A stretch of 5,036 bases of DNA from DATDCV01 sp036524155. GTDB taxonomy: Bacteria; Verrucomicrobiota; Verrucomicrobiia; Limisphaerales; UBA8199. The notes below the pieces were generated by a model. That model searched no databases and was not told the DNA's origin. It worked only from the letters and a program-made list of their open reading frames with translations. How positions within the stretch are numbered: position 1 is the stretch's first letter; every line of letters starts with the position of its first letter. Positions 1 through 5,036 of this stretch are shown piece by piece. The translations under genes were made by a program, and so were the position numbers. The stretch covers positions 1 to 5,036 of the forward strand of contig DATDCV010000207.1 in the NCBI GenBank assembly GCA_036524155.1, written 5' to 3'.

Positions 1-3000
1 CGGGACAACCAGCGTGCCGTCGATCGTGTTGGTAGTCGTGGTGGTGATCACCGTCAAATTCGTCCCGTGGGTCGCGTCAACCCAGGTATTGGTGAGTGGC
101 GGCGTACCCACGGTCAGCGCCGGAAGCGTCAGCGTGCCGCCTTCGCTTGCGGTCGCGGTGGCCGGCGGCATCAGGGCGAGGAACGGCGCGACGCCCGCCG
201 CGGTGTAATGCTGCCGCACCTGGTCCGCGCTCAGCGCGTATTCGTAGACCGCCAGGTCGTTCATCGTGCCCAGGAACTGGTAATTGTACGAGGCCGTGGC
301 GTTCTGCTTTCGGGCGCCGACCGTGACCGGGTCGGCGCTGGCCAGGATCCCGCTCCCCGGCGAGATCGCCGCCGAGCCCGCCGCCCGGCCGTCAAGGTAC
401 AATGTCACCGCGCCGCCGGCTTGGTCGCACACGCCAACCAGGTGATGCCAGGCATAGTCGGGCGAGAAGTTGGCCGCTGTGTACCCGTGCGTGGTACCCC
501 CGGCGTCCCGCACAAAGAACCGGATTCCGCTGGAGTAGTAATCCAGGTTAAACTGCTCGCCGCCGTTGCCGTACCCTTTGGTCACTATGCCCGCGCCATT
601 GATCGATTGGCCGGCGCCGTTCACCCAGATCTCAATCGAGAAATTGGTGCTGCTGTTGGCGGGCGCGGCAAAGTCCAGGTTCTTGATCTGGCCAACGCAA
701 CTGTCCGAAGAAGCGAAGACCCCAACCTCCGCCGCGGCGGTCGCTGGCTCGGTAGTCGCGCTGTACCCCGCTTTGCCCAGGTTGACGTTAGTGTAGGCGC
801 CGTTGTCACCCCCCCAATAATCGTGTGCGACGACCCCCGCGTTGCCGTTGCCCAGGCCGTTGTCAGGCTCGTTGAGCCGCCAGTAACCCAGCGGATCGTC
901 CGCCAGCACACTGGCCGGATAGGGCGCGGTGGGAGCCGCCAGCACCGTCACAACCACCGGTGTGCTGTTCGCCGAACCGGCGATGTTGGTCACCTGGCAC
1001 TGGAAGCTGGGCGTGGTGCCGGCCTGCAGGTCGGCCAGCGTGTAGGTGGTGTTGGTCGCATCGGGGATGGCGACATTGTTCGACCGCCATTGGTATCCCA
1101 GCGGCTCCGCGCCGGTTGCCATCACTGTGAACGACGCATGGCCGCCGACAAACAGAGTCAAACTGGTGCTCGCCGGTTGCTGGACGATCGTCGGGGCTGA
1201 GGCCACCGCCAAGGACACGGTCGCGCTCGTCGCGGAACCATGCAGGTTCGTCACCACGACGTGCCAATTGCCGGCGTCGCCCGGCTGCACCGGATCCAGA
1301 ATCAGGCTGGCGCTGGTCTGACCGCTGCGCGGGACCGAGTTGAGATACCACTGGTAGGACAGCGGTTCGCTGCCGGTAACCACCACCGTGTTGGTAAAGG
1401 CGCTGTTCTGGTTCACACTGGCGGAAACCGGCTGGGCTTTCACTTTGGGAGGCACGCCGGCCGCGCTGTAGAGCGCCTGCACCTGCGCGGCGGACAGCGC
1501 GGTGCCATTCCAGAACGCGACTTCGCAAATGCTGCCGGCAAACTGCTGGCCGGGACCCGCCGGGTTGTTGGTGTAGGAGGGGTCGGCGCCGATCATCACC
1601 GGGAGCGTCGAGCCGGTTCCGTTCGTGAACGCATTGTTGGCAGCCGCCGCCGCCAGAACGCCGTCCAGGTAAATCGTGTTATTGGTCCCCTGGTGCGTGC
1701 CGACCACATGATGCCACTCGCCGTCGTTGACGAAGGGACCTCCCAGGTTCTGAGACGCTCCTGTTTCCAGCCGAACGTAGCCATAAGTGGTCACGCGCAA
1801 ACACCACGATTTGTCGCCGTGGCTCACCAGACGCTGGCTCCGCGGGTCGGTCGGATTGCCTTTGAACCAGGCCGACACCGTGAAGGGCGTGTCCGCACCC
1901 GGGTCCGAGACGTTATACGGAACATTATAGGCCGGATCAAAACCGGCATCGGCGAATGTGTTGAGCCCATTGAAAGGCGTGGCGTTGGCATCGTCGCCGA
2001 AACCACCTGCAAAACTGCCGGGCCCGGTCGTGCTGCCCGGAGCCATGCCGGGCCTGTAGACTCCGTTGCCGCCCGCGCTTCCGAAGTTGGCCATCGCGGG
2101 CCACGTCGCCACTTCCGGTGCGGTGTAGGCAGGCGCATTCATGCGGAAATACAGCACCGGATTATTCGCCTCGACCGCCGCCTTGTACTCACCTGCGGCG
2201 CCGTTGGTGCCCGCGTTATAGTGGGTGGTCACATCCATGAAGGTCAGGTCGGTGGGATAAACCGCCACCTCGTCCACACCGCCGGGGAACCACCGGATCG
2301 GGCCGCCGTTGCGCCAAAAACCGGCGCCAATCGTGAAGGGATTTCCGAAGCTGGGGACATACGGAAAATAACTGCTGTTGACGTAGGTCCCATCGACATA
2401 AAAGGTAAAATTCGTGTAAACGTCGCAGGTCAGGACCACGTGGTGCCATTGGTTGGTCGCCAGACCGGCCGCCGCAAGGTTGTTCTGGCCTGTGCCGTTG
2501 CCGATATACGCGCGGAACCGGAAGCCGCTGTCCCAGTAGAACCGCACGCCGACGGCGTTCCCGTCGGTCCCGCTCCCGTTCAGTGTCGCCCCGCCATTGC
2601 TCACGATATCGCCGTTGTTTCCTCCGCCGTCTTTCAACGGCATCGCCCAGCATTCGACCGAGAACGGCGGCACCAGGCTCATCAGCGGCGAAACGTGCGG
2701 CACGAGCGCCCAGCTCGGGTTGGCACCCCGGAAATTCGCCGCGGGGTCAGGGTCGTTGACCAGCGCGCCGGCAATCTGGTGGTCGACGTTCGTATTGTAC
2801 ACCCAGTCGGCGTAATAGGCGTTTGCGGCTGCGCCGAGCGTTCCGAGATTGGTTTCCACGTTTCCCTGCGCGGGCGGGGTTGTTTCGTGCATCGGCCAAT
2901 AGCCGGTCGGGTTGAGATTTGTCACCGCCTGGAAATGCGCGGATTGCCCCAAAGCCCCAATCGCCGGCAGCACGGCAACGATCAGGCAAACAAGCAGTCG

Positions 3001-3024
3001 CCGAAAAACTCTCTTGCTGTTCAT
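1..3024 (-). CDS. Secreted multi-domain LamG / Ig-like protein, 3' end beyond window
   Basis: This frame is open for 1008 codons from an ATG at 3024 down to base 1 and continues past the left edge. Residues 1-27 form a signal peptide: a basic start (MNSKRVFRRL), a hydrophobic core and a likely cleavage after ALG, so the product is exported. Three LamG/concanavalin A-like modules lie at about 38-270, 288-523 and 702-945. Each opens with an aromatic pair (YW at 42-43, YF at 292-293, YW at 714-715) and has the WHH core signature (W193, W437, W859). The last two close with a similar S-A-x-Q-V-x-x-x-Y-x-A-A-G-V motif. Two Ig-like modules (about 525-607 and 609-697, YQW with W559 and W646) separate the second and third LamG modules. 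A third Ig-like module begins near 946 and is cut. LamG folds commonly bind carbohydrate or mediate adhesion, but no ligand can be read from the sequence. No catalytic domain is visible in the part seen. A role as a surface or extracellular adhesin, or as a glycan-binding protein, is inference. Confidence 0.9.
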   Translation of the reverse strand, partial: MNSKRVFRRLLVCLIVAVLPAIGALGQSAHFQAVTNLNPTGYWPMHETTPPAQGNVETNLGTLGAAANAYYADWVYNTNVDHQIAGALVNDPDPAANFRGANPSWALVPHVSPLMSLVPPFSVECWAMPLKDGGGNNGDIVSNGGATLNGSGTDGNAVGVRFYWDSGFRFRAYIGNGTGQNNLAAAGLATNQWHHVVLTCDVYTNFTFYVDGTYVNSSYFPYVPSFGNPFTIGAGFWRNGGPIRWFPGGVDEVAVYPTDLTFMDVTTHYNAGTNGAAGEYKAAVEANNPVLYFRMNAPAYTAPEVATWPAMANFGSAGGNGVYRPGMAPGSTTGPGSFAGGFGDDANATPFNGLNTFADAGFDPAYNVPYNVSDPGADTPFTVSAWFKGNPTDPRSQRLVSHGDKSWCLRVTTYGYVRLETGASQNLGGPFVNDGEWHHVVGTHQGTNNTIYLDGVLAAAAANNAFTNGTGSTLPVMIGADPSYTNNPAGPGQQFAGSICEVAFWNGTALSAAQVQALYSAAGVPPKVKAQPVSASVNQNSAFTNTVVVTGSEPLSYQWYLNSVPRSGQTSASLILDPVQPGDAGNWHVVVTNLHGSATSATVSLAVASAPTIVQQPASTSLTLFVGGHASFTVMATGAEPLGYQWRSNNVAIPDATNTTYTLADLQAGTTPSFQCQVTNIAGSANSTPVVVTVLAAPTAPYPASVLADDPLGYWRLNEPDNGLGNGNAGVVAHDYWGGDNGAYTNVNLGKAGYSATTEPATAAAEVGVFASSDSCVGQIKNLDFAAPANSSTNFSIEIWVNGAGQSINGAGIVTKGYGNGGEQFNLDYYSSGIRFFVRDAGGTTHGYTAANFSPDYAWHHLVGVCDQAGGAVTLYLDGRAAGSAAISPGSGILASADPVTVGARKQNATASYNYQFLGTMNDLAVYEYALSADQVRQHYTAAGVAPFLALMPPATATASEGGTLTLPALTVGTPPLTNTWVDATHGTNLTVITTTTTNTIDGTLVVP

Positions 3025-3027
3025 GGT

Positions 3028-3037
3028 GGTTCTCTCT
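3028..3037 (-). promoter_or_regulatory. Weak ribosome-binding region of the LamG gene
   Basis: Between the stop of the upstream short ORF (3040) and the ATG at 3024 the minus strand carries a purine stretch, AAGAGAGAA, a few bases before the start. It is only a poor Shine-Dalgarno match. The start is preferred because it gives a full signal peptide directly; the gap to the preceding stop is 15 bases. Confidence 0.35.
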
Positions 3038-3039
3038 TG

Positions 3040-3147
3040 TTAGTTGAAGGGATCGAGGCCGTAATCACCTGAAACCAACACAACGGCGCCAGCCCGGTAC
3101 AGATCCCCCCAAGCAGCCGTGACGAACATCAACAGGTTCTCATCCAT
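3040..3147 (-). CDS. Possible 35-aa small protein or leader peptide upstream of the LamG gene
   Basis: A minus-strand ATG at 3147 opens a 35-codon frame ending in TAA at 3040, 15 bases before the start of the LamG gene. The peptide begins MDENLLMFVTAAWGDLYRAG and ends in SGDYGLDPFN. It is balanced and acidic, with a short hydrophobic stretch (AVVLV), and reads more like protein than random GC-rich frame. The frame stays open upstream to a TAA at 3211-3213, so a TTG start at 3174 (44 codons) is also possible. No good ribosome-binding site precedes either start. I do not recognise a family. It could be a translationally coupled small protein, a leader peptide, the tail of a decayed gene, or chance. 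It is too short to be a transmembrane protein of usual design, and I assign no function. Confidence 0.35.
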   Translation of the reverse strand: MDENLLMFVTAAWGDLYRAGAVVLVSGDYGLDPFN

Positions 3148-3161
3148 AGGCTCTGGCCTAT
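3146..3161. repeat. Perfect 6-bp inverted repeat, 4-nt loop
   Basis: ATAGGC at 3146-3151 and GCCTAT at 3156-3161 are exact complements around TCTG. On the minus strand the hairpin would hold the first two bases of the ATG of the candidate short ORF, so it could limit initiation there. Neither side has a T-run, so it does not look like an intrinsic terminator. Confidence 0.5.
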
Positions 3162-3177
3162 CGCCGTTGTCCAAGGT

Positions 3178-3188
3178 GACTCTGAGTC
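3178..3188. promoter_or_regulatory. Palindrome GACTC-T-GAGTC, possible operator
   Basis: This is an 11-bp perfect dyad with one central base. It lies just downstream of the candidate minus-strand -10 element (3191-3196), where a repressor site would overlap the transcription start. Short perfect dyads of this kind can be dimeric regulator sites, but no regulator family is identifiable and an 11-bp dyad can arise by chance. Confidence 0.3.
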
Positions 3189-3190
3189 GA

Positions 3191-3219
3191 ATTCTGCCGG
3201 GGTTGGTTAATTAATGCAA
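3191..3219 (-). promoter_or_regulatory. Candidate promoter for the LamG gene
   Basis: Read on the minus strand, TTGCAT (3219-3214) is followed after 17 bases by CAGAAT (3196-3191). These match the sigma-70 consensus at 3 of 6 and 4 of 6 positions with ideal spacing. Transcription would start near 3185, giving a leader of about 160 bases that includes the candidate 35-aa ORF. The -35 element lies inside the left arm of the long inverted repeat at 3211-3229. The match is weak and sigma-70 consensus use in this phylum is assumed. Confidence 0.25.
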
Positions 3220-3326
3220 GAGTTTTTTCTATTGCGAAATTATTGATATCGCGCTGGTCTGGCTTGGCGTTTATGCCCCGCAGGAAAGCGCGTGTGGCAC
3301 TGAATATCCTGAAAAAACTGCATTAA
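3211..3326. repeat. 116-bp segment bounded by 16-bp near-perfect inverted repeats
   Basis: The left arm, TTAATGCA-AGA-GTTTTTTC (3211-3229), is the exact complement of the right arm, GAAAAAACTGCATTAA (3311-3326), apart from a 3-base insertion, AGA. The 81-bp interior contains a second dyad, GCGCT (3251-3255) with AGCGC (3287-3291). Inside that is a small GGC/GCC stem (3266-3268 with 3275-3277) with a 6-base loop. The whole segment could fold as one long interrupted hairpin. It may be a small MITE-like element, a structured RNA, or a looping operator. No transposase gene is present and no clear target duplication is visible beyond the AT-rich TTAA context. Confidence 0.5.
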
Positions 3327-3347
3327 TCGCAGTAATCGGCTCTAATC
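3324..3347 (+). repeat. Three TAATC direct repeats at 9- and 10-bp steps
   Basis: TAATC occurs at 3324-3328, 3333-3337 and 3343-3347, the first two extended to TAATCG. The spacing is close to one turn of the helix, so all copies face the same side of the DNA. Such arrays are typical of cooperative binding by response regulators or other activators. It sits about 60 bases upstream of the candidate promoter of the EIIA gene. The repeat unit is short and the function is inferred. Confidence 0.35.
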
Positions 3348-3351
3348 TCTC

Positions 3352-3368
3352 CCGACCTGCCCGGTCGG
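3352..3368. repeat. Hairpin CCGACC / GGTCGG
   Basis: This is a perfect 6-bp GC-rich stem (3352-3357 with 3363-3368) around a 5-base loop, TGCCC. No T-run follows on either strand, so it is not a standard intrinsic terminator. It lies between the TAATC boxes and the next dyad in the divergent intergenic region. Confidence 0.45.
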
Positions 3369-3380
3369 CGTGGCGGTCGT

Positions 3381-3405
3381 GGCGCCAGCCGGTTTCAATG
3401 GCGCC
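3381..3405. repeat. Hairpin GGCGCCA / TGGCGCC
   Basis: This is a perfect 7-bp stem (3381-3387 with 3399-3405) around an 11-base loop. Each arm contains the self-complementary GGCGCC. It ends directly before the candidate -35 element of the EIIA promoter, so it could be an upstream operator. It has no T-run and is unlikely to be a terminator. Confidence 0.4.
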
Positions 3406-3434
3406 TAAACACATTTATTCACATTGAAAATAAT
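3406..3434 (+). promoter_or_regulatory. Candidate promoter for the EIIA gene
   Basis: TAAACA (3406-3411; 4 of 6 to the -35 consensus) is followed after exactly 17 bases by AATAAT (3429-3434; 5 of 6 to the -10 consensus). It sits in a local AT-rich island inside otherwise GC-rich DNA. Transcription would begin near 3441 and leave an untranslated leader of about 180 bases before the EIIA start, containing the possible 37-aa ORF. Confidence 0.35.
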
Positions 3435-3458
3435 GACACACAGCGACTGCTCAACCAA

Positions 3459-3572
3459 ATGCCCATTGCCGGGAAATCCAACAAAATCCCTGCCTTTCGC
3501 CCGTTGGTGGAACCCTTGCCCTCGCGGTGGGTGGTCGTGACGGTCGAATTCCGCCGCCTAAATTCGGCTTGA
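3459..3572 (+). CDS. Possible 37-aa ORF in the leader of the EIIA gene
   Basis: An ATG at 3459 opens 37 codons to a TGA at 3570-3572. The peptide starts MPIAGKSNKIPAFRPL and ends with a basic FRRLNSA after a valine-rich core. It would be translated from the same transcript as the EIIA gene, 50 bases upstream of its ATG. No Shine-Dalgarno sequence precedes it and no family is recognised. The frame is open upstream at least to 3405, so the start is arbitrary. Chance is the leading alternative. Confidence 0.15.
   Translation: MPIAGKSNKIPAFRPLVEPLPSRWVVVTVEFRRLNSA
3545..3566. repeat. Inverted repeat CGAATT / AATTCG, 10-bp spacer
   Basis: The two 6-base arms (3545-3550 and 3561-3566) have centres 16 bp apart and lie about 60 bases before the EIIA start codon. 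It could be an operator or a short leader hairpin. The evidence is only the symmetry. Confidence 0.25.
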
Positions 3573-3622
3573 AATCGCCTCCTGCTTCAGGCCAAATGAG
3601 CGGATAACTTGAAAACGATGGT

Positions 3623-4093
3623 ATGGACTTAGGGGACATTCTGAGCAAAGACCAGATCATCACCGACTTGCGGGCTCCAAACCGCTGGGAGGCAATCGAT
3701 GAGCTTATCGCGAACCTCGCTTCCACTGGTAAGATTAGACCGGCGGACGGTGAGGCCATCGCCGCCGTTGTCAAGAAACGCGAAGCCTCCATGAGCACTG
3801 GCATCGGTTTTGGCATCGGCATCCCCCATGCCTCCACCGATCTGATCTCGGAGGTCGTTGGCGCCCTCGGCCGCTCGAAATTCGGTGTTAATTTCGATGC
3901 GCTCGACAGCCAGCCCGTCCACCTTGTTATGCTCTTCCTGGTCCCCCAGGGCCAGTTCCAAAAACACCTCCACACCCTCGCCAACATTGCCAAGCTGCTG
4001 CACCGCCCCGAGTTTCGCCAGGCGCTCGAACAAGCGCCCGACGCTGAAGCCATGCTCAAGATCATCCGCGACCAGGTGCGGCGCCAGCCCTGA
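3623..4093 (+). CDS. PTS EIIA type-2 domain protein (PtsN/fructose-mannitol IIA family)
   Basis: This 156-aa cytoplasmic protein consists of a single PTS_EIIA_2 domain, the usual length for stand-alone members such as PtsN. The family accepts a phosphoryl group from HPr on a histidine. Here that residue is H69 in the motif GIGIPHAS, preceded by the typical K-K-R-E-A-S-M-S-T-G-I-G-F-G segment (51-64). A second histidine pair (H115, H117) lies in the KHLHTLANIAKLL helix, where family members often carry an active-site histidine. The end, from about 120 to 156, matches the usual terminal helices. No EIIB or EIIC transporter domain is attached or adjacent, so a regulatory role like that of nitrogen-PTS EIIA is more likely than sugar import; this is inference. 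The ATG at 3623 is chosen because an in-frame TAA lies at 3605-3607 and the domain begins immediately. The ATG at 3618 is out of frame. No strong ribosome-binding site is visible. Confidence 0.92.
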   Translation: MDLGDILSKDQIITDLRAPNRWEAIDELIANLASTGKIRPADGEAIAAVVKKREASMSTGIGFGIGIPHASTDLISEVVGALGRSKFGVNFDALDSQPVHLVMLFLVPQGQFQKHLHTLANIAKLLHRPEFRQALEQAPDAEAMLKIIRDQVRRQP

Positions 4094-4125
4094 ACCCGGC
4101 CCACTCCGTCCATCCGCGCTCCGCG
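4094..4125. other. Convergent gap without a visible terminator
   Basis: These 32 bases separate the stops of the EIIA gene and the prepilin-like gene. They contain no T-run and no compact stem-loop. The only dyad is CCAGCC/GGCTGG (4084-4089 and 4134-4139), which sits in the two coding ends with a 44-base loop. Termination here is either Rho-dependent or inside the opposite genes. Confidence 0.5.
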
Positions 4126-4989
4126 TCACTTTCGGCTGGTGGTCCGCTCGCGAATCCACCGCAAATCTTCGTTGTTGGGGGTAGCCTGGCCGTGTTGCAG
4201 GTGGTCCACGTTGGACGCGAGAGTTTTGCAGGTCCGGGAGTCGACCCACTTGTGGGATTCAATGTGAGTATCCGCAAAAGCCACCACCGCCCGCCGGTTG
4301 TGCGCGCTCGCCGGGTAATGGATGATCCGGTCCTGCGTCATCTCCACCCCGAATCCGGGAGTGCAGATACTAGCCGGGTTAACGTCCATGAAAAGGAAGC
4401 GTTTGGCGGGAAGGTCTGAAGCCACATCCGAGCTTTTCACGTAAACCCGGAACGACGCATTGATTTCGACCGGCCCGACAAAGTTCCCGGACAGTGTTCC
4501 CAGGTAAGAGTTCATCGCGTAACTGCGAATTTTCGGGACGTCTTTATTGCCGACCTTGATGGTCGAGCGGTCAGTCGGGCATTTGTAGATTTGCGCCGTT
4601 TTGAGGTAAGGCGCGAAGAGCGCGTGGAGGGGACTGAGCAGATACTGAGAATCGATCAGGCCGGCCTGGAAACCGTGGTTGCTGCCGAGCACCCAAAGGT
4701 ACGGGCCGGACGCGCGCGGTTGCCCGCTGCCGTTCAACACCAGGAAGTCACGGTTGTCCCCCGAATAAACCATCCAAGCCACCGACAGTTGCTTTTCTCC
4801 GTTGATGCACTGGATCCGCAGCGCCTGCGCTTTCGCTCGCGACAGAGCCGGCAATAACAGCGCCGCCAGAATCGCGATCACGGCGATTACCACCAGCAGT
4901 TCAATCAGTGTGAATCCGCTGCCGCGGCCTGACGCCATCGCCGGTGGACGGGCTTTCCCCAGCCAAAGCCTGGGGGAGTGGAGGTTCAT
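4126..4989 (-). CDS. Prepilin-like protein with N-terminal methylation motif and H-X9-D motif
   Basis: This 287-aa protein has a class III (type IV pilin/type II pseudopilin) signal. After a 25-residue basic leader ending in glycine comes FTLIELLVVIAVIAILAALL, with the conserved glutamate at mature position 5 (E30). Prepilin peptidase would cut between G25 and F26. The helix runs to about residue 52. A C-x-N-x-x-K-Q-L segment follows (C61-L68), then YKCPTD (135-140), RSYAMN (155-160), FMDVNP and, near the end, H230 followed nine residues later by D240. This is the H-X9-D-G type motif of large pilin-like families in Verrucomicrobia and Planctomycetes, here with threonine in place of the last glycine. 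Such genomes often carry many dispersed copies of unknown function, possibly in export or surface assembly. The ATG at 4989 gives the 25-residue leader; M18 (4938) would leave only eight residues. It converges with the EIIA gene across 32 bp. Confidence 0.9.
   Translation of the reverse strand: MNLHSPRLWLGKARPPAMASGRGSGFTLIELLVVIAVIAILAALLLPALSRAKAQALRIQCINGEKQLSVAWMVYSGDNRDFLVLNGSGQPRASGPYLWVLGSNHGFQAGLIDSQYLLSPLHALFAPYLKTAQIYKCPTDRSTIKVGNKDVPKIRSYAMNSYLGTLSGNFVGPVEINASFRVYVKSSDVASDLPAKRFLFMDVNPASICTPGFGVEMTQDRIIHYPASAHNRRAVVAFADTHIESHKWVDSRTCKTLASNVDHLQHGQATPNNEDLRWIRERTTSRK
4951..4975 (-). repeat. Two overlapping, mutually exclusive hairpins in the prepilin leader codons
   Basis: On the minus strand CCCCAG pairs with CTGGGG (4970-4975 and 4957-4962, 7-base loop), while GGCTTT pairs with AAAGCC (4965-4970 and 4951-4956, 8-base loop). 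The two stems share bases and cannot form together. They fall in codons of the leader peptide, between the start at 4989 and the alternative start at 4938. Confidence 0.45.
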
Positions 4990-4998
4990 GGTTTTTAC

Positions 4999-5004
4999 TA
5001 TACC
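4999..5004 (-). promoter_or_regulatory. Possible -10 element (TATAGT) next to the prepilin start
   Basis: TATAGT lies nine bases before the ATG at 4989 on the minus strand and matches the -10 consensus at 5 of 6 positions. If used, transcription would begin almost at the start codon, giving a leaderless or very short-leader message. This would fit the lack of a Shine-Dalgarno sequence. The hexamer 17 bases upstream, TTCCAC, is a poor -35. Confidence 0.25.
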
Positions 5005-5036
5005 ATGGCCGAAACGGCAGTGGAAGTGCGCGTCCA
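5005..5036 (+). CDS. Possible start of a divergent gene, cut by the window edge
   Basis: An ATG at 5005 opens a frame reading MAETAVEVRV to the right edge. The codons mix alanine, glutamate and valine as in a normal bacterial N-terminus, and it would diverge from the prepilin-like gene with 15 bases between the two starts. No ribosome-binding site is at the right distance; a GGAGG at 4980-4984 is about 20 bases away. That GGAGG is closer to another ATG at 4988, which opens a less protein-like frame. Only ten codons are visible, so nothing can be said about function. Confidence 0.25.
   Translation, partial: MAETAVEVRV

Noticed and set aside
67..1200. A 377-codon plus-strand frame opposite the third LamG and Ig modules
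   Set aside because: It is Arg/Gly/Val-rich, low in protein-like pattern, and fully antisense to the recognised modules; a shadow.
1240..3072. A 610-codon open frame on the plus strand, antisense to the LamG gene
   Set aside because: Its product is rich in Arg, His, Gly and Val with no recognisable domain, as expected for the complement of a GC-rich gene. The minus-strand frame has a signal peptide and coherent LamG and Ig modules through the whole stretch.
3085..3394. The 10-base direct repeat GGCGCCAGCC at 3085-3094 and 3381-3390
   Set aside because: It is built on the common GC-rich palindrome GGCGCC. The copies lie in unrelated contexts nearly 300 bp apart, so there is no sign of a mobile element or att site.
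3433..3540. A 35-codon plus-strand ORF starting at the ATG at 3433
   Set aside because: Its peptide is Cys/Pro/Trp-rich and irregular, it has no ribosome-binding site, and it overlaps the more protein-like frame starting at 3459.
3025..3622. Intrinsic terminators, tRNA genes or CRISPR repeats in the intergenic region
   Set aside because: None of the stems is followed by a T-run on either strand, no cloverleaf can be drawn, and no regularly spaced long repeats are present.
3451..4249. Long minus-strand frames opposite the EIIA gene (206 and 220 codons)
   Set aside because: The plus-strand frame encodes an intact EIIA domain with its catalytic histidine, and the antisense frames match no family and have no plausible start context.

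Overview
The window looks like a piece of a GC-rich genome from the Verrucomicrobiota (Pedosphaera/Limisphaerales type), or less likely the neighbouring Planctomycetota. This rests on two gene types typical of those lineages: a very large secreted protein built of LamG (concanavalin A-like) and immunoglobulin-like modules, and a prepilin-like protein ending in an H-X9-D motif. The placement is inferred from gene content only.

Layout. Positions 1-3024 (minus strand) are one uninterrupted reading frame of 1008 codons that leaves the window at its left edge. It encodes a signal peptide followed by LamG, LamG, Ig-like, Ig-like, LamG and the start of a third Ig-like module. Positions 3025-3622 are a roughly 600-bp divergent intergenic region. 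It is rich in small dyads, has weak promoter-like sequences for both flanking genes, and holds two possible short genes: a 35-codon one just upstream of the LamG gene (minus strand) and a 37-codon one (plus strand). Positions 3623-4093 (plus strand) encode a stand-alone PTS EIIA type-2 domain protein with its phosphorylatable histidine. It converges, across a 32-bp gap, with a minus-strand prepilin-like gene at 4126-4989. A possible divergent gene starts at 5005 and is cut by the right edge.

How the parts relate. The LamG/Ig protein and the prepilin-like protein are both predicted to be exported or surface-associated. The EIIA protein is cytoplasmic and, standing alone without transporter domains, is more likely regulatory than transport-related. 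Nothing in the sequence ties the three into one pathway, and no mobile element, CRISPR array, tRNA or rRNA was recognised. The most interesting part is the intergenic region. It contains a 116-bp segment bounded by near-perfect 16-bp inverted repeats, three TAATC boxes spaced about one helical turn apart, several compact palindromes, and a protein-like short ORF whose stop lies 15 bases before the start of the LamG gene.
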